Source: Bacteroidota bacterium | GTDB lineage: Bacteria > Bacteroidota > Bacteroidia > B-17B0 > Aurantibacillaceae | Assembly (NCBI GenBank): GCA_018267825.1 | Contig: JAFDXR010000005.1 | Coordinates: forward strand, 124,001-188,000 | Length of the DNA stretch: 64,000 nucleotides | Direction: 5' to 3' | Shown: piece by piece, positions 25,863 through 35,680 of the stretch | Position numbering within the stretch: position 1 is the stretch's first letter | Layout of the letters: each line of letters opens with the position of its first letter | Notes under the pieces: model-generated | Databases searched by the model: none | Seen by the model: only the letters and a program-made list of their open reading frames with translations | Told to the model about the DNA's origin: nothing | Translations under genes and position numbers: made by a program

Positions 25863-26459
25863 ATGGAATTAAAATTTGACTTAGTAGAAATCCTGAAAGT
25901 AAGCATGGTATTATTTGCCGTGATCGATATCATCGGCTCTATCCCTGTTATCCTGAGCCTCAAGCAGAAAGCCGGCGAGATCAATGCACTCAAAGCATCC
26001 TGGGTATCGATGCTCATCATGCTCCTGTTTCTTTTTCTGGGTAACTCCATCCTGGACCTCCTCGGTGTACGTGTCAAGGATTTCGCGGTGGCCGGTTCCT
26101 TTGTATTATTCTTTATTTCGCTCGAGATGATCCTTGGTATTAAAATCTACCGCGATGAGGTGCCTGCCACGGCTTCTGTTGTTCCACTGGCATTTCCGCT
26201 CATTGCCGGTACAGGAACCCTCACTACCCTGCTCTCCATCCGCGTCGAGTACAATGTACTGTCCATTATTATCGGCATTATACTCAATGTTGTTGTAGTT
26301 TACATTGTACTCCGCAACCTGAACCGTCTCGAAAAGCTGTTTGGTATCGGGGGCATTGCCATCATCAAAAAGGTATTCGGCATTATCCTGCTGGCCATGG
26401 CCATTAAGCTTTTCCGCACCAACATTGACCTTTCGGGAACTCATCTGGGGCTATTGTAA
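25863..26459 (+). CDS. MarC/UPF0056 family membrane protein
   Basis: 198 residues, six membrane segments. Family landmarks: FAVIDIIGSIPVILSL in the first span, AGSFVLFFISLEMILG, and PLAFPLIAGTGTLTTLL in the centre. MarC proteins were once thought to act in multidrug resistance, but their function is not established. ATG 25863 begins the typical N-terminus; the open frame upstream lies within the tandem repeat. It ends 16 bases before the SAM riboswitch promoter. Confidence 0.9.
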   Translation: MELKFDLVEILKVSMVLFAVIDIIGSIPVILSLKQKAGEINALKASWVSMLIMLLFLFLGNSILDLLGVRVKDFAVAGSFVLFFISLEMILGIKIYRDEVPATASVVPLAFPLIAGTGTLTTLLSIRVEYNVLSIIIGIILNVVVVYIVLRNLNRLEKLFGIGGIAIIKKVFGIILLAMAIKLFRTNIDLSGTHLGLL

Positions 26460-26474
26460 TTTCTAAATTAAGTG

Positions 26475-26482
26475 TATCTTTG
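26475..26482 (+). promoter_or_regulatory. promoter -7 box of the SAM riboswitch operon
   Basis: TATCTTTG is an exact TAnnTTTG. Transcription would begin near 26488, just ahead of riboswitch helix P1 (26502). Confidence 0.6.
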
Positions 26483-26499
26483 TACCACGTTCTTTTTTA

Positions 26500-26675
26500 A
26501 GCTTATCAAGAAAGGTTGAGGGATACGCCCTGTGAAACCTTACCAACCCTGGTTGTAGTGTTAAGTTTTGAATGTTCAGTGTTTAGTTGTTCTATATTAA
26601 ACACTAAGAACTTAAAACTAAAAACTCTTCTAGAAGGTGGGAATTCGTCTGGTTATAATACCAGGAAGATAGGTC
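26500..26675 (+). ncRNA. SAM-I (S-box) riboswitch
   Basis: The S-box core is plain: P1 5' strand GCTTATCAAG, AGAAAGGTTGAGGGATACG, CCCTGTGAAACCTTACCAACC with the conserved GAAACC and CAACC blocks, P3 of variable length (26550-26632), then AAGGTGGGAATTC, GGTTATAATACC and P1 3' strand GATAGG (26668-26673). It binds S-adenosylmethionine. It leads the transcript for a methyltransferase gene and metH. A terminator at 26725 follows, so ligand binding should stop transcription. Confidence 0.92.
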
Positions 26676-26724
26676 AGAGTGATTTACATGCAATTAAAAA
26701 AACAATTCTATTGTTATTATCATA

Positions 26725-26760
26725 AATCTCTTCTGGCTCGCTTGGAAGGGATTTTTTTTT
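26725..26760 (+). terminator. riboswitch-controlled terminator (attenuator)
   Basis: AATCTCTTC pairs with GAAGGGATT (one G-T pair) and is followed by nine T, only eight bases before the ATG at 26769. The 5' arm can pair instead with the riboswitch 3' strand (CCAGGAAGAT against ATCTCTTCTGG), giving an antiterminator when SAM is absent. A further hairpin AACAAT-TCT-ATTGTT lies at 26701-26715. Confidence 0.85.
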
Positions 26761-26768
26761 GAATACAC

Positions 26769-27533
26769 ATGAGTCAAAACAGCTTACATAGATTTTCTGA
26801 CCGGGTAGACAACTACGTCCGTTACCGGCCGCACTACCCGGAGGCTGCCTATGCATTCATGGAAACAGCAGGTTTATTAAATCCCGGTGCCTGTGTTGCC
26901 GATATTGGATCCGGCACGGGCATTTCGGCAAAGCCACTCCTCGAACGCGGTTATAGAGTTACAGGTATTGAGCCAAACGCTGATATGCGGCATGCCGCAG
27001 AAAGTATGCTAAGTAGTTTTCCAAATTTCAAAAGCCTGGAAGCTACTGCGGAAAACACGTCTCTTCCAGATCAGTCTATAGACATGATCCTGGCCGGCCA
27101 GGCATTTCATTGGTTTGACCGCGAACGCAGTCGCGTTGAATTTAAACGTATCCTGAAGCCCGGCGCCTCTGTGGTGTTGATGTGGAACGACCGCCGTACC
27201 GACACCAGCGATTTCCTGAAGGTCTACGAAGATTTTCTACAGATGTTTGGTACCGATTACAAAGAAATAAATCATAAAAACACCCAGGAAAAACAGGTCT
27301 TTGATGCTTTTTTTGGCGGATCTTATAAGCAAACCAGTTTCTATAACTTCCAGGACGTTGATTTCGCGGGCCTCAAAGGTCGTGTCCTGTCATCGTCCTA
27401 CATGCCCAATGAAGGCCACAAGGACTATGATTTTATGATCTACTGTCTCAAAAAAATATTTACGCGCTACCAGCAAAATGGTTTGGTGCGCCTCGATTAC
27501 GACACACAAATTTATTACGCTCCCCTGAACTGA
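26769..27533 (+). CDS. class I SAM-dependent methyltransferase in the Met regulon
   Basis: 254 residues, methyltransferase type 11 fold. SAM-binding motif VADIGSGTGISAKPL (about residue 41), the acidic residue in VTGIEPNADM, and motif AGQAFHWFDRERSRVEFKRIL. The FHW pattern and YRPHYPEA N-terminus place it with small-molecule methyltransferases; the substrate is unknown. It is the first gene behind the SAM-I attenuator and ends six bases before metH, so SAM shuts off both. That suggests a role connected to methionine or SAM metabolism. Confidence 0.85.
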   Translation: MSQNSLHRFSDRVDNYVRYRPHYPEAAYAFMETAGLLNPGACVADIGSGTGISAKPLLERGYRVTGIEPNADMRHAAESMLSSFPNFKSLEATAENTSLPDQSIDMILAGQAFHWFDRERSRVEFKRILKPGASVVLMWNDRRTDTSDFLKVYEDFLQMFGTDYKEINHKNTQEKQVFDAFFGGSYKQTSFYNFQDVDFAGLKGRVLSSSYMPNEGHKDYDFMIYCLKKIFTRYQQNGLVRLDYDTQIYYAPLN

Positions 27534-27539
27534 TCAACT

Positions 27540-30500
27540 ATGCCAGACATTAAAAAAGAACTCGAAAAACGCGTCCTTATCATCGACGGAGCCATGGGCT
27601 CGCTGATTCAGCAATACAAACTCACTGAAGAAGATTTTCGCGGTGAGCGCTTCAAAAATTTCCACAAAGATGTAAAAGGCAATAACGACCTCCTTTGCAT
27701 CACACGCCCCGATGTGATCGAAGAAATACATAAACAATATCTTGAAGCCGGTGCCGATATCATTGAAACCAATAGTTTCAGCAGTACCAGGATTTCCATG
27801 GCCGATTACGACATGCAGGATATCTGTTATGAGCTGAATCTGGCTGCCGCAAAAGTCGCAAGAAAAGCAGCTGATGAATACACTGCCAAAGACCCTTCAA
27901 AGCCGCGTTTTGTGGCCGGTGCCATGGGACCAACCACCAAACTGCTGTCGCTCTCACCGGATGTAAGCAATCCGGGCTTCAGGGCCATGACCTACGACGA
28001 ACTGGTGGCAGCCTATAAAGAGCAGGTGCAGGGACTTGTAGATGGCGGGGTTGATCTACTCCTGTTTGAAACCATTACCGATACCCTGAATTCGAAAGCC
28101 GGGCTTTATGCCGCTCAGCTTGTATTTGAAGAAACCGGGAAAAACCTTCCGGTGATGATCTCCGGAACCATTACAGATGCCAGCGGACGTACACTTTCCG
28201 GCCAAACCACCGAAGCATTCCTTAATTCCGTGTCGCATGTCGACCTGTTGAGTATCGGCCTGAACTGTGCCCTTGGTGCTAAAGATATGCGGCCATATCT
28301 CGAGGAGCTAAGTAATAAAGCTCCATTCTATATCAGTGCATATCCCAACGCCGGTTTACCGAACCAGTTTGGAGAATACGATCAGGACCCGCATGAAATG
28401 GGTCACCAGATCGAGGACTTTTTAAAAGCAGGATTTTTAAATATTGTTGGTGGCTGCTGTGGTACAACTCCGGCACATATCCGCAGGATTGCAGAACTCG
28501 CCAAAACTGTTTCCCCGAGAAAAAAACCGGAACCTGATGGCCTGATGCACCTGAGTGGCCTGGAACCACTGACCCTGCGACCTGAAAGTAATTTCATGAA
28601 CGTAGGCGAACGGACCAATGTAACAGGCTCAAAAAAATTCCTGCGCCTCATCAAAGAAGGCAACTATGAAGAGGCTCTTGCCATTGCCCGCGAACAGGTA
28701 GATGGCGGTGCGCAGGTGATTGACGTGAACATGGACGAAGGCATGCTCGACAGCGAAGCTGCCATGACTACATTCCTGAACCTGATTGCTTCAGAGCCCG
28801 ACATTTCGAGGGTACCTATCATGATCGATTCATCCAAATGGAGTGTGATCGAAGCCGGACTGAAATGCGTGCAGGGCAAAGCCATTGTCAATTCCATATC
28901 ATTGAAGGAGGGTGAAACCAAATTTATTGAGCAGGCCCATAAAATAAAACAATATGGCGCAGCCGTTATTGTGATGGCTTTTGATGAAGCTGGCCAGGCC
29001 GACACTCTGCAGCGCCGTATCGAGATATGCAAACGGGCCTACGATGTATTGACGCAAAAAGTACACTTCCCGCCACAGGATATTATTTTTGACCCGAATA
29101 TCTTCCCGGTAGCCACTGGTATGGAAGAGCACAGGCTCAATGCCCTTGATTTTTTCAATGCTACCAAATGGATCAAGGAAAACTTACCGCATGCCAAAGT
29201 CAGCGGGGGTGTCAGTAACGTGTCCTTCTCTTTCCGTGGCAATGATCACGTGCGCGAAGCCATACACTCCGCCTTCTTGTTTCATGCCATCAAAAACGGC
29301 ATGGACATGGGAATTGTAAACCCATCCCAACTGGTGGTATACGATGATATTGACAAAACACTTCTCGAACTGGTTGAAGATGTTCTGCTGAACCGTCGCG
29401 ATGATGCCACTGAGCGCCTTGTGGCACATGCCGAAACACTGAAAGGTGTTACCAAAGAGAAAACCGAAAAAGATGAGGCCTGGCGGAAAGGCACTGTTGA
29501 AGAGCGCCTGAGCCATGCCCTTGTTAAAGGATTGGTAGATCATATTGATGAAGATACCGAAGAAGCCCTTCGTAAACTCGGAAAACCCCTATACGTTATC
29601 GAAGGCCCATTAATGGCCGGAATGAATGTTGTGGGCGATTTATTCGGTAGCGGAAAAATGTTTCTGCCACAGGTTGTAAAAAGTGCCCGTGTCATGAAAA
29701 AAGCGGTAGCCTACCTGGAACCCTACCTGCAGGCTGAGAAAGAGGCCAACCGCAAGGCTGGCGTAGTGGGCGACGGAAGACAGAATGCCGGAAAAATTCT
29801 GCTGGCCACTGTAAAGGGCGACGTGCATGATATCGGGAAAAACATTGTAGGTGTCGTATTAGCCTGTAATAATTTTGAAATCATCGACCTTGGTGTGATG
29901 GTTTCTTCCGATAAAATTCTGGAAGAAGCTAAAAAACAGCAGGTAGATATCATCGGACTCAGCGGACTTATTACACCATCGCTCGACGAGATGGTGCATG
30001 TAGCCAAGGAAATGGAACGCCTGCAGTTTGACATTCCCCTGCTCATTGGCGGAGCTACCACGTCCAAAGTGCATACAGCCGTTAAGATCGCTCAGAATTA
30101 TTCACATCCTGTTGTGCATGTTAATGATGCCAGCAAATCGGTACCTGTAGCCAGCAACCTCATTTCAAAAGAAAACAGGCCGGCATTTATGGCCGAAATA
30201 TTAAAAGATTATGAGCGTGTACGCGAACAGAACCGGCAGGCACAGGGTCAGAATAAATTCATTCCGCTACAGGAAGCCCGCGCGAATAAATATAAAATCG
30301 ACTGGGATAAAACTCCGGTGACGGAGCCTGCATTTACCGGCGTTAAGACCTTTACGGATTATAGCCTGGCTGAGATTGCAGAATACATCGACTGGACGCC
30401 ATTTTTTCACAGCTGGGAAATGAAAGGATCCTACCCGAAAATTCTTGACGATAAAGAGCGTGGTGCAGAAGCCCGCAAATTATTTGCCGATGCAAAAGCC

Positions 30501-31226
30501 ATGCTCGAAAAAATAATCCGTGAAAAATGGTTACAGGCAAACGCCGTAGTAGGGATCTTCCCGGCCAATGCCATTTGTGATGATGATATCGAAGTGAACG
30601 ATATTACCCATCAGAACAGTATTCAGCTTCATACCATTCGCCAGCAAAGCAGGAAACCGGCCGGGCAGGCCAACGTAGCCATGGCAGATTTCATTCGTCC
30701 GAAAGAATCCGGCAAAGATTATATCGGTGCTTTTGCACTGACAACAGGCATTGGTATTGATGAACATGTAGCCCGTTTCGAAAAAGACCACGACGATTAC
30801 AGTGCCATTATGCTGAAAGCCCTGGCAGACAGGCTCGCAGAAGCCTTTGCAGAATGCATGCATAAGAAAGTGCGCACAGAACTCTGGGCATATTCGAAAA
30901 ATGAAACATTAAGTAACGAAGACCTCATCCGCGAAGCATATTCAGGTATCAGGCCTGCACCGGGCTATCCGGCTCAACCCGATCATACTGAAAAACTCAC
31001 GATCTGGAAATTACTCGATGTTGAGAAAAATACCGGCATTACACTTACCGAAAGCCTGGCCATGGTACCTACTGCAGCTGTGAGTGGCCTGTATTTTGCG
31101 CATCCCGAATCTCATTATTTCGGGGTTGGAAAACTGAATAAAGACCAGGTAGAAGATTATGCGCGCCGAAAACAGATGTCACTGGAAACCATAGAGCGCT
31201 GGCTCGGAAGCGTACTTGCCTATTAA
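27540..31226 (+). CDS. metH: cobalamin-dependent methionine synthase
   Basis: 1228 residues, full length. Homocysteine domain (1-330) with zinc Cys in GLNCALG and GGCCGTTP; methyltetrahydrofolate domain (350-610; [22 protein letters not shown]); cobalamin cap and Rossmann domain with the lower axial His in GDVHDIGKN (about 761-768), GLSGLITPS and [15 protein letters not shown]-dependent reactivation domain (900-1228; [12 protein letters not shown]). It methylates homocysteine using methyl-THF and B12. Expression is governed by the SAM riboswitch. No cobalamin riboswitch is seen. No separate metF in the window. Confidence 0.98.
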   Translation: MPDIKKELEKRVLIIDGAMGSLIQQYKLTEEDFRGERFKNFHKDVKGNNDLLCITRPDVIEEIHKQYLEAGADIIETNSFSSTRISMADYDMQDICYELNLAAAKVARKAADEYTAKDPSKPRFVAGAMGPTTKLLSLSPDVSNPGFRAMTYDELVAAYKEQVQGLVDGGVDLLLFETITDTLNSKAGLYAAQLVFEETGKNLPVMISGTITDASGRTLSGQTTEAFLNSVSHVDLLSIGLNCALGAKDMRPYLEELSNKAPFYISAYPNAGLPNQFGEYDQDPHEMGHQIEDFLKAGFLNIVGGCCGTTPAHIRRIAELAKTVSPRKKPEPDGLMHLSGLEPLTLRPESNFMNVGERTNVTGSKKFLRLIKEGNYEEALAIAREQVDGGAQVIDVNMDEGMLDSEAAMTTFLNLIASEPDISRVPIMIDSSKWSVIEAGLKCVQGKAIVNSISLKEGETKFIEQAHKIKQYGAAVIVMAFDEAGQADTLQRRIEICKRAYDVLTQKVHFPPQDIIFDPNIFPVATGMEEHRLNALDFFNATKWIKENLPHAKVSGGVSNVSFSFRGNDHVREAIHSAFLFHAIKNGMDMGIVNPSQLVVYDDIDKTLLELVEDVLLNRRDDATERLVAHAETLKGVTKEKTEKDEAWRKGTVEERLSHALVKGLVDHIDEDTEEALRKLGKPLYVIEGPLMAGMNVVGDLFGSGKMFLPQVVKSARVMKKAVAYLEPYLQAEKEANRKAGVVGDGRQNAGKILLATVKGDVHDIGKNIVGVVLACNNFEIIDLGVMVSSDKILEEAKKQQVDIIGLSGLITPSLDEMVHVAKEMERLQFDIPLLIGGATTSKVHTAVKIAQNYSHPVVHVNDASKSVPVASNLISKENRPAFMAEILKDYERVREQNRQAQGQNKFIPLQEARANKYKIDWDKTPVTEPAFTGVKTFTDYSLAEIAEYIDWTPFFHSWEMKGSYPKILDDKERGAEARKLFADAKAMLEKIIREKWLQANAVVGIFPANAICDDDIEVNDITHQNSIQLHTIRQQSRKPAGQANVAMADFIRPKESGKDYIGAFALTTGIGIDEHVARFEKDHDDYSAIMLKALADRLAEAFAECMHKKVRTELWAYSKNETLSNEDLIREAYSGIRPAPGYPAQPDHTEKLTIWKLLDVEKNTGITLTESLAMVPTAAVSGLYFAHPESHYFGVGKLNKDQVEDYARRKQMSLETIERWLGSVLAY

Positions 31227-31395
31227 CCTGACAACACCACACTGAAAAACCGGGCGCATCATACAAACCCGCGAACAGCAGTGTCTGCGGGCACTTTGCC
31301 CGTCAAAATTGTTCCCTTGCTGAATTATGGATATTCATTTTGCTATACGTATAAACACGTTGGTTATTTGAATTATCTTTTATAAATTTAAATTT

Positions 31396-31779
31396 ATGAT
31401 GAGACGGTTTGATGCTCCCGCATACACAATGATCATCCACGACGATCAGTTGATTGAGTTTAAGGTCAAAAAAAATGTAACCCTACAGGAAAGCCATATC
31501 TGGGAAACCCGCGAGCTGGCCAGCAAATATATGCCCGGAAAAAAATTTGTGGTGCTGATGGAGGCGGAAGAAAATTTTGACGTGTCTGTAGATGCCCGCC
31601 GGGCAGGAGCCTCTGAAGAATATGCACGCGATGTAACAGCCCTGGCACTCTGTAGCAACCGCCTGCACGAAACCATCCTGGGAAATCTTTTCCTGAAAGT
31701 GAATAAGCCCGTTGTTACAACCCGCTTTTTTGATGACCGCGAAAAAGCTATCACCTGGCTCCGGAGTTTCCGGAAATAA
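31396..31779 (+). CDS. SpoIIAA-like/DUF7793-type protein
   Basis: 127 residues. Same block order as the 18473-18910 protein: a beta strand KNVTLQESHIWETRELA, then KKFVVLMEAEENFDVSVDARRAG, VTALALCSNRLHETILGNLFL, and PVVTTRFFDDREKAITWL. The family is STAS/SpoIIAA-like without enzymatic residues. It stands 88 bases before a TPR-SpoIIE phosphatase gene; the two could share a transcript, which would fit a partner-switch arrangement but is not proof. Function unknown. Confidence 0.65.
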   Translation: MMRRFDAPAYTMIIHDDQLIEFKVKKNVTLQESHIWETRELASKYMPGKKFVVLMEAEENFDVSVDARRAGASEEYARDVTALALCSNRLHETILGNLFLKVNKPVVTTRFFDDREKAITWLRSFRK

Positions 31780-31870
31780 CAACAGAGCCATTTCTCCGCG
31801 ACCGCATTCTTATTACAACGAATGGAATATGGCACTCCATTTTGTTCGGGGATTTTAGTATATTTAATTG

Positions 31871-33814
31871 GTGCATTTCAAAAAGACCCTCGCGATAATC
31901 CTATTCATGCTCGGCTTCCATGGGTTTACCCAAACGGACAGTATCCGCATGCAGTCCCTGATGACCCAGGCCAATAATGCTATTGATAACGGCGATTACA
32001 CCCTGGCCGAACAAAAAACCGATTCGCTTTATAAAGCTTCGCAATACAGTGGCAATAAATTCTGGCTGGCCGAATCGCATAATCTGAAAGGTATTATCTA
32101 CCGGGACCAGTCCAATCTGAAAGATGCGCTCGATAATTATATTGATGCCCTTAAACTCTTCGAGGAATTGAAGCTGACAAGGCGCATCCCCGGAATTCAC
32201 AATAACATCGGGCAGATTTATGCTGAAATAGGGGAATACAAGACGGCCCTGAGTTATTACTTCAAAGCGGAGAAGATCAACAAAAATCTCAATAACCTGA
32301 GTTCACTGGCCATCAATTACAATAACATTGCCACCTGCTACCAGAAACTCCAGCAATATGTTTCGGCCGAAGTATACCTGAAAAAATCACTGGCCCTGCG
32401 GCAACAGGAAAATGACAGCCTCGGCCTGGCTATGTCGTATCACAACCTGGGCCTTAATTACCAGCTCACACAACGCCAGGACTCTGCCATCAGGCTGTTT
32501 CACAAATCTCTCGACTATTTAAAAACCTATAACGAGAACATGGGGCATGCCTATAATTACCTGGAACTTGGCAATAGCCTCCTGATCCAGAAAAAATATG
32601 CTGAGGCTGAAAAATACCTGGTGAAATCGCTGGCTGTTTGTACCAAAAATAATTTCGATGGCGTCAGAATTGAGGTATACAAGCACTTGTATGAACTTTA
32701 CTTTGCCCTTCACGATTACAAACAGGCCTTTGAATACCAGAACGCTTACCTGGCCGCAAAAGAATCTTTGGAAGGCGATGAAAATAAAAATGAAATCCTG
32801 AAAAAGGAGCTTGAATATGAGTTTGCACGCAAGCAGGAGCTGCAGCGCATTGAAACCGCCAACCGCGAAGCCATTGCCGCCGCCGAAATGAAAAGCCAGA
32901 AACGCCTCACCTCCTACGCTATTATGGCGCTCATCATTCTTTCAGGACTGATTCTCCTGGTTTTCAGAAGCTACACACAAAAACGAAGGGCCAATTTCAT
33001 TATTACCCGGCAAAAAGAAATTGTGGAACACAAAAACAAAGAGATCCTCGATTCCATTAACTACGCCAAGTATATACAAAATGCGCTGTTGCCCACAGAA
33101 GCGGTTTTGCGTGAAACAAACCTTCGTTATTTTGTGATGTACAAACCGAAGGATATTGTAAGCGGTGATTTTTACTGGGTCCAGAACCTGCTGAGTGCCC
33201 CGTTGAATGATGATAAACACGGAGCTGTTCTGATTGCTGTCGCCGACTGCACAGGCCACGGTGTGCCCGGAGCCCTGGTGAGCGTGGTTGGAAACAATGG
33301 GCTAAACAGTTGTATCCGTGAATATAACATCACCGACCCGGCAAAAATTCTGGATAAACTTTCTGTGCTTGTTCAGGACACCTTTGATAAAAGTGAAAAT
33401 GAATTGAAAGATGGCATGGACATTTCACTTTGTGCCTATTACCCTCACAATAACACCCTGCAATGGGCCGGTGCCAATAACCCTTTATGGATAGTGAGAA
33501 ACAAACAGCTTATTGAAATAAAAGCCGACAAGCAACCTGTTGGGACCTTCATTGCCCCACATCCTTTTCACCAGCACGAAATACAGGTATTACCCGGCGA
33601 TCGCATATACCTGTTTACCGATGGTTTCGCTGATCAGTTCGGTGGGCCAAAGGGAAAAAAATTCAAATACAAACAACTCGAAGAATTACTGATTGCATCA
33701 TCCACATCGCCTGTTACTCAGCAGCAGGCTATTCTGCATGAGGCTTTTATGGCCTGGAAAGGCGATAAGGAGCAAGTGGATGATGTCTGTATATTTGGCT
33801 TTGAAATAGCCTGA
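31871..33814 (+). CDS. TPR sensor with SpoIIE/PP2C-type phosphatase domain
   Basis: 647 residues from GTG 31871 (TTG at 31868 is also possible). Signal peptide 1-19 (cut near GFTQT). Six to seven TPR repeats (about 25-300), a charged coiled coil, one membrane span (about 347-365, YAIMALIILSGLILLV), the linker SINYAKYIQNALLP, then SpoIIE phosphatase with metal Asp residues in GDFYWVQ, DCTGHGVPGA, DGMDISLC and FTDGFADQFGG. It likely senses a periplasmic signal and dephosphorylates a Ser/Thr-phosphorylated STAS-type protein in the cytosol. The start codon is weak and sits close after a TATATTTA sequence. Confidence 0.88.
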   Translation: MHFKKTLAIILFMLGFHGFTQTDSIRMQSLMTQANNAIDNGDYTLAEQKTDSLYKASQYSGNKFWLAESHNLKGIIYRDQSNLKDALDNYIDALKLFEELKLTRRIPGIHNNIGQIYAEIGEYKTALSYYFKAEKINKNLNNLSSLAINYNNIATCYQKLQQYVSAEVYLKKSLALRQQENDSLGLAMSYHNLGLNYQLTQRQDSAIRLFHKSLDYLKTYNENMGHAYNYLELGNSLLIQKKYAEAEKYLVKSLAVCTKNNFDGVRIEVYKHLYELYFALHDYKQAFEYQNAYLAAKESLEGDENKNEILKKELEYEFARKQELQRIETANREAIAAAEMKSQKRLTSYAIMALIILSGLILLVFRSYTQKRRANFIITRQKEIVEHKNKEILDSINYAKYIQNALLPTEAVLRETNLRYFVMYKPKDIVSGDFYWVQNLLSAPLNDDKHGAVLIAVADCTGHGVPGALVSVVGNNGLNSCIREYNITDPAKILDKLSVLVQDTFDKSENELKDGMDISLCAYYPHNNTLQWAGANNPLWIVRNKQLIEIKADKQPVGTFIAPHPFHQHEIQVLPGDRIYLFTDGFADQFGGPKGKKFKYKQLEELLIASSTSPVTQQQAILHEAFMAWKGDKEQVDDVCIFGFEIA

Positions 33815-33822
33815 CTCTGATT

Positions 33823-34680
33823 TTACTTTTTAATGATTTTCTGAGTACCGGTAATACGACCTTCGGCACTTACGAGGCGCAGGAGGTATACACCTTCAGC
33901 CAAAGCATCCAGTCCGATAGTTGCATCACTCACGCCCTGCAGTTCCTGCTTAAGCACTGTTTTACCATATACATCAAGCAACTCTACATAGCCGGCGCCG
34001 GCTGTGTTTCGCAGGGTAACGGATTCGTGTGCCGGGTTCGGAAACAATTCCACGGAATATGACTGCTGCTCTGTAATGCCTGTGGTAGTTGCTATACTCA
34101 CATTGTAATCTTCTGTTTCACCCCAATCCATAACATCTGCAGGCGTTGTGGATAAGTTGCAGGGAATAATAACATAGTTATTTGCCATGTTATAGTTGTC
34201 GTCTTCTACAAGCCTCACTCTGAATCGGGTTGTACCTGTAGCGGCTGTTGTAGGAATAGAAATAGCAGCTGTAAATGTCTGGATTGTCCCAACCGGAAGG
34301 CTACTATTAAACCAGATCTTTTCTCCCGCATCAAACACAAAATTCTGATTATAATCGATCCATGCAGCAGCACCGCAACCTCCCTGCAAATCAAGCTTCA
34401 CACTGAGGGTGTAAGTATTTCCACGCAGCAGCGTAGGAGCTGTAATACTGCTATTATAAGTGTAATGATCATTACCTGCCTGTGCATTGCTGTTGTTATT
34501 CAAAGTACCCAGTTGCACCTGAAGTATGGCATCAGGCACGGGCATGGCAGGAATACTGTTGGCAGGATCTGCTCCGTCATCGAAACCTGCTGCACAATAC
34601 GGAGCGGGGTTATTGGGTTGTGCATAGGCGCACTGCACGGCACTTAAACAAAGAACAAAAAAAAGCGAAGGGAGTCTCAT
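33823..34680 (-). CDS. T9SS-exported protein with GEVED domain
   Basis: 285 residues. Signal peptide 1-21 (cut after AYAQ). Residues about 40-200 form a GEVED-type beta domain (AWIDYNQNFVFDAGEKIW, RFRVRLVEDDNYNM, DWGETEDYNVSI). The last 75 residues are a T9SS type A sorting domain (ELFPNPAHESVTLRN, LDVYGKTVLKQE, LAEGVYLLRLV). Expected on the cell surface or secreted. Convergent with the phosphatase gene, 8 bases apart. Ligand unknown. Confidence 0.85.
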   Translation of the reverse strand: MRLPSLFFVLCLSAVQCAYAQPNNPAPYCAAGFDDGADPANSIPAMPVPDAILQVQLGTLNNNSNAQAGNDHYTYNSSITAPTLLRGNTYTLSVKLDLQGGCGAAAWIDYNQNFVFDAGEKIWFNSSLPVGTIQTFTAAISIPTTAATGTTRFRVRLVEDDNYNMANNYVIIPCNLSTTPADVMDWGETEDYNVSIATTTGITEQQSYSVELFPNPAHESVTLRNTAGAGYVELLDVYGKTVLKQELQGVSDATIGLDALAEGVYLLRLVSAEGRITGTQKIIKK

Positions 34681-35006
34681 AAAATTTATTTTTGTACAAA
34701 TTACTTGTTTTTATCTCTTACCTGCGCGGGCAAAGTAGTGATTCCCATCAATTGCTGTATGAATTTAAGACCCCGTTGAGTAGGCCTTTGCATTACAAAA
34801 ATGCAGAAAAAATGATCCTTTCATCCAGAACCCTTGCCAGATCGTCGTTCTAAAAGCATTGGGCGACTCAGGAATTTTATTATCATTTACTTTTGACAGA
34901 ATAATCATCCATAAAAAATTCATAACAAATCTTAAAAAATCCATAAGCGCGCAATTTCGGCCACGGGTGGCAAATCACTTCCTGCTTATATCACTATATT
35001 TGATCA
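34681..35006. other. intergenic region upstream of the export operon
   Basis: 326 bases between two divergent genes. Apart from the -7 box at 34995-35002 I see no gene, repeat or strong hairpin. Confidence 0.6.
34995..35002 (+). promoter_or_regulatory. promoter -7 box of the MacAB-like operon
   Basis: TATATTTG, exact TAnnTTTG, ends four bases before the GTG at 35007. The transcript is expected to begin at the start codon, so the first gene would be leaderless. Confidence 0.6.
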
Positions 35007-35675
35007 GTGATTCAACTTACTTCATTAACCAAATCCTATATCCTGGGCAAATCCTACTTTGAGGTATTAAAGGGTATTGATCTGACCATTGAAAAAGGCG
35101 AGTTTGTTTCCATTATGGGTTCTTCCGGGTCCGGGAAATCAACCCTGCTGAATATCCTTGGCATTCTCGATTCATACGATGAAGGTTCCTATACATTGAA
35201 CGGCGAGCTTATCGACCGTCGATTGTCCCAGACAAAAGCCGCGCAGCTGCGTAACCGCTACCTTGGCTTTGTTTTCCAGTCGTTCAACCTCCTTTCATTT
35301 AAAAATGCCATGGAAAATGTGGCACTCCCGTTATATTACCAGAAGGTTTCGCGGAAAGAACGAAACAAACTGGCTGAGGAATATCTTGATAAGGTAGGCC
35401 TTCTTCCCTGGAAAAACCATTTACCCAGTGAGCTTTCCGGCGGACAGAAACAACGCGTTGCCATTGCCCGTTCGCTCATTGCAAAACCTAAAGTTATTTT
35501 TGCCGATGAACCCACCGGAGCACTCGATACCACGACTTCTTACGAGATCATGAACTTATTTAAAGGTGTGAACGAAGAAGGCATCACCGTGGTGATTGTC
35601 ACACACGAGGACGATATCAGTAAAATGACCGACCGCGTGATCCGGATCAAAGACGGCATCATTGTAAATCAATAG
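35007..35675 (+). CDS. ABC transporter ATPase, MacB/LolD type
   Basis: 222 residues. Walker [14 protein letters not shown]-loop FVFQSFNLL, signature [14 protein letters not shown], Walker [14 protein letters not shown]-loop VTHEDD. Belongs to the small ATPases that power MacB-FtsX type permeases. Starts GTG at 35007, giving the usual [11 protein letters not shown] beginning. Five bases precede the first permease gene: an operon ATPase-permease-permease-adaptor. Confidence 0.95.
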   Translation: MIQLTSLTKSYILGKSYFEVLKGIDLTIEKGEFVSIMGSSGSGKSTLLNILGILDSYDEGSYTLNGELIDRRLSQTKAAQLRNRYLGFVFQSFNLLSFKNAMENVALPLYYQKVSRKERNKLAEEYLDKVGLLPWKNHLPSELSGGQKQRVAIARSLIAKPKVIFADEPTGALDTTTSYEIMNLFKGVNEEGITVVIVTHEDDISKMTDRVIRIKDGIIVNQ

Positions 35676-35680
35676 AACCC

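Noticed and set aside
31227-31395. Terminator after metH at 31285-31312
   Set aside because: GGGC-ACTTT-GCCC is a weak hairpin followed by CAAAATTG instead of a T-run.
34859-35062. Protein gene upstream of the ABC transporter
   Set aside because: Overlaps the ATPase start and promoter in another frame, and its translation has no recognisable domain.
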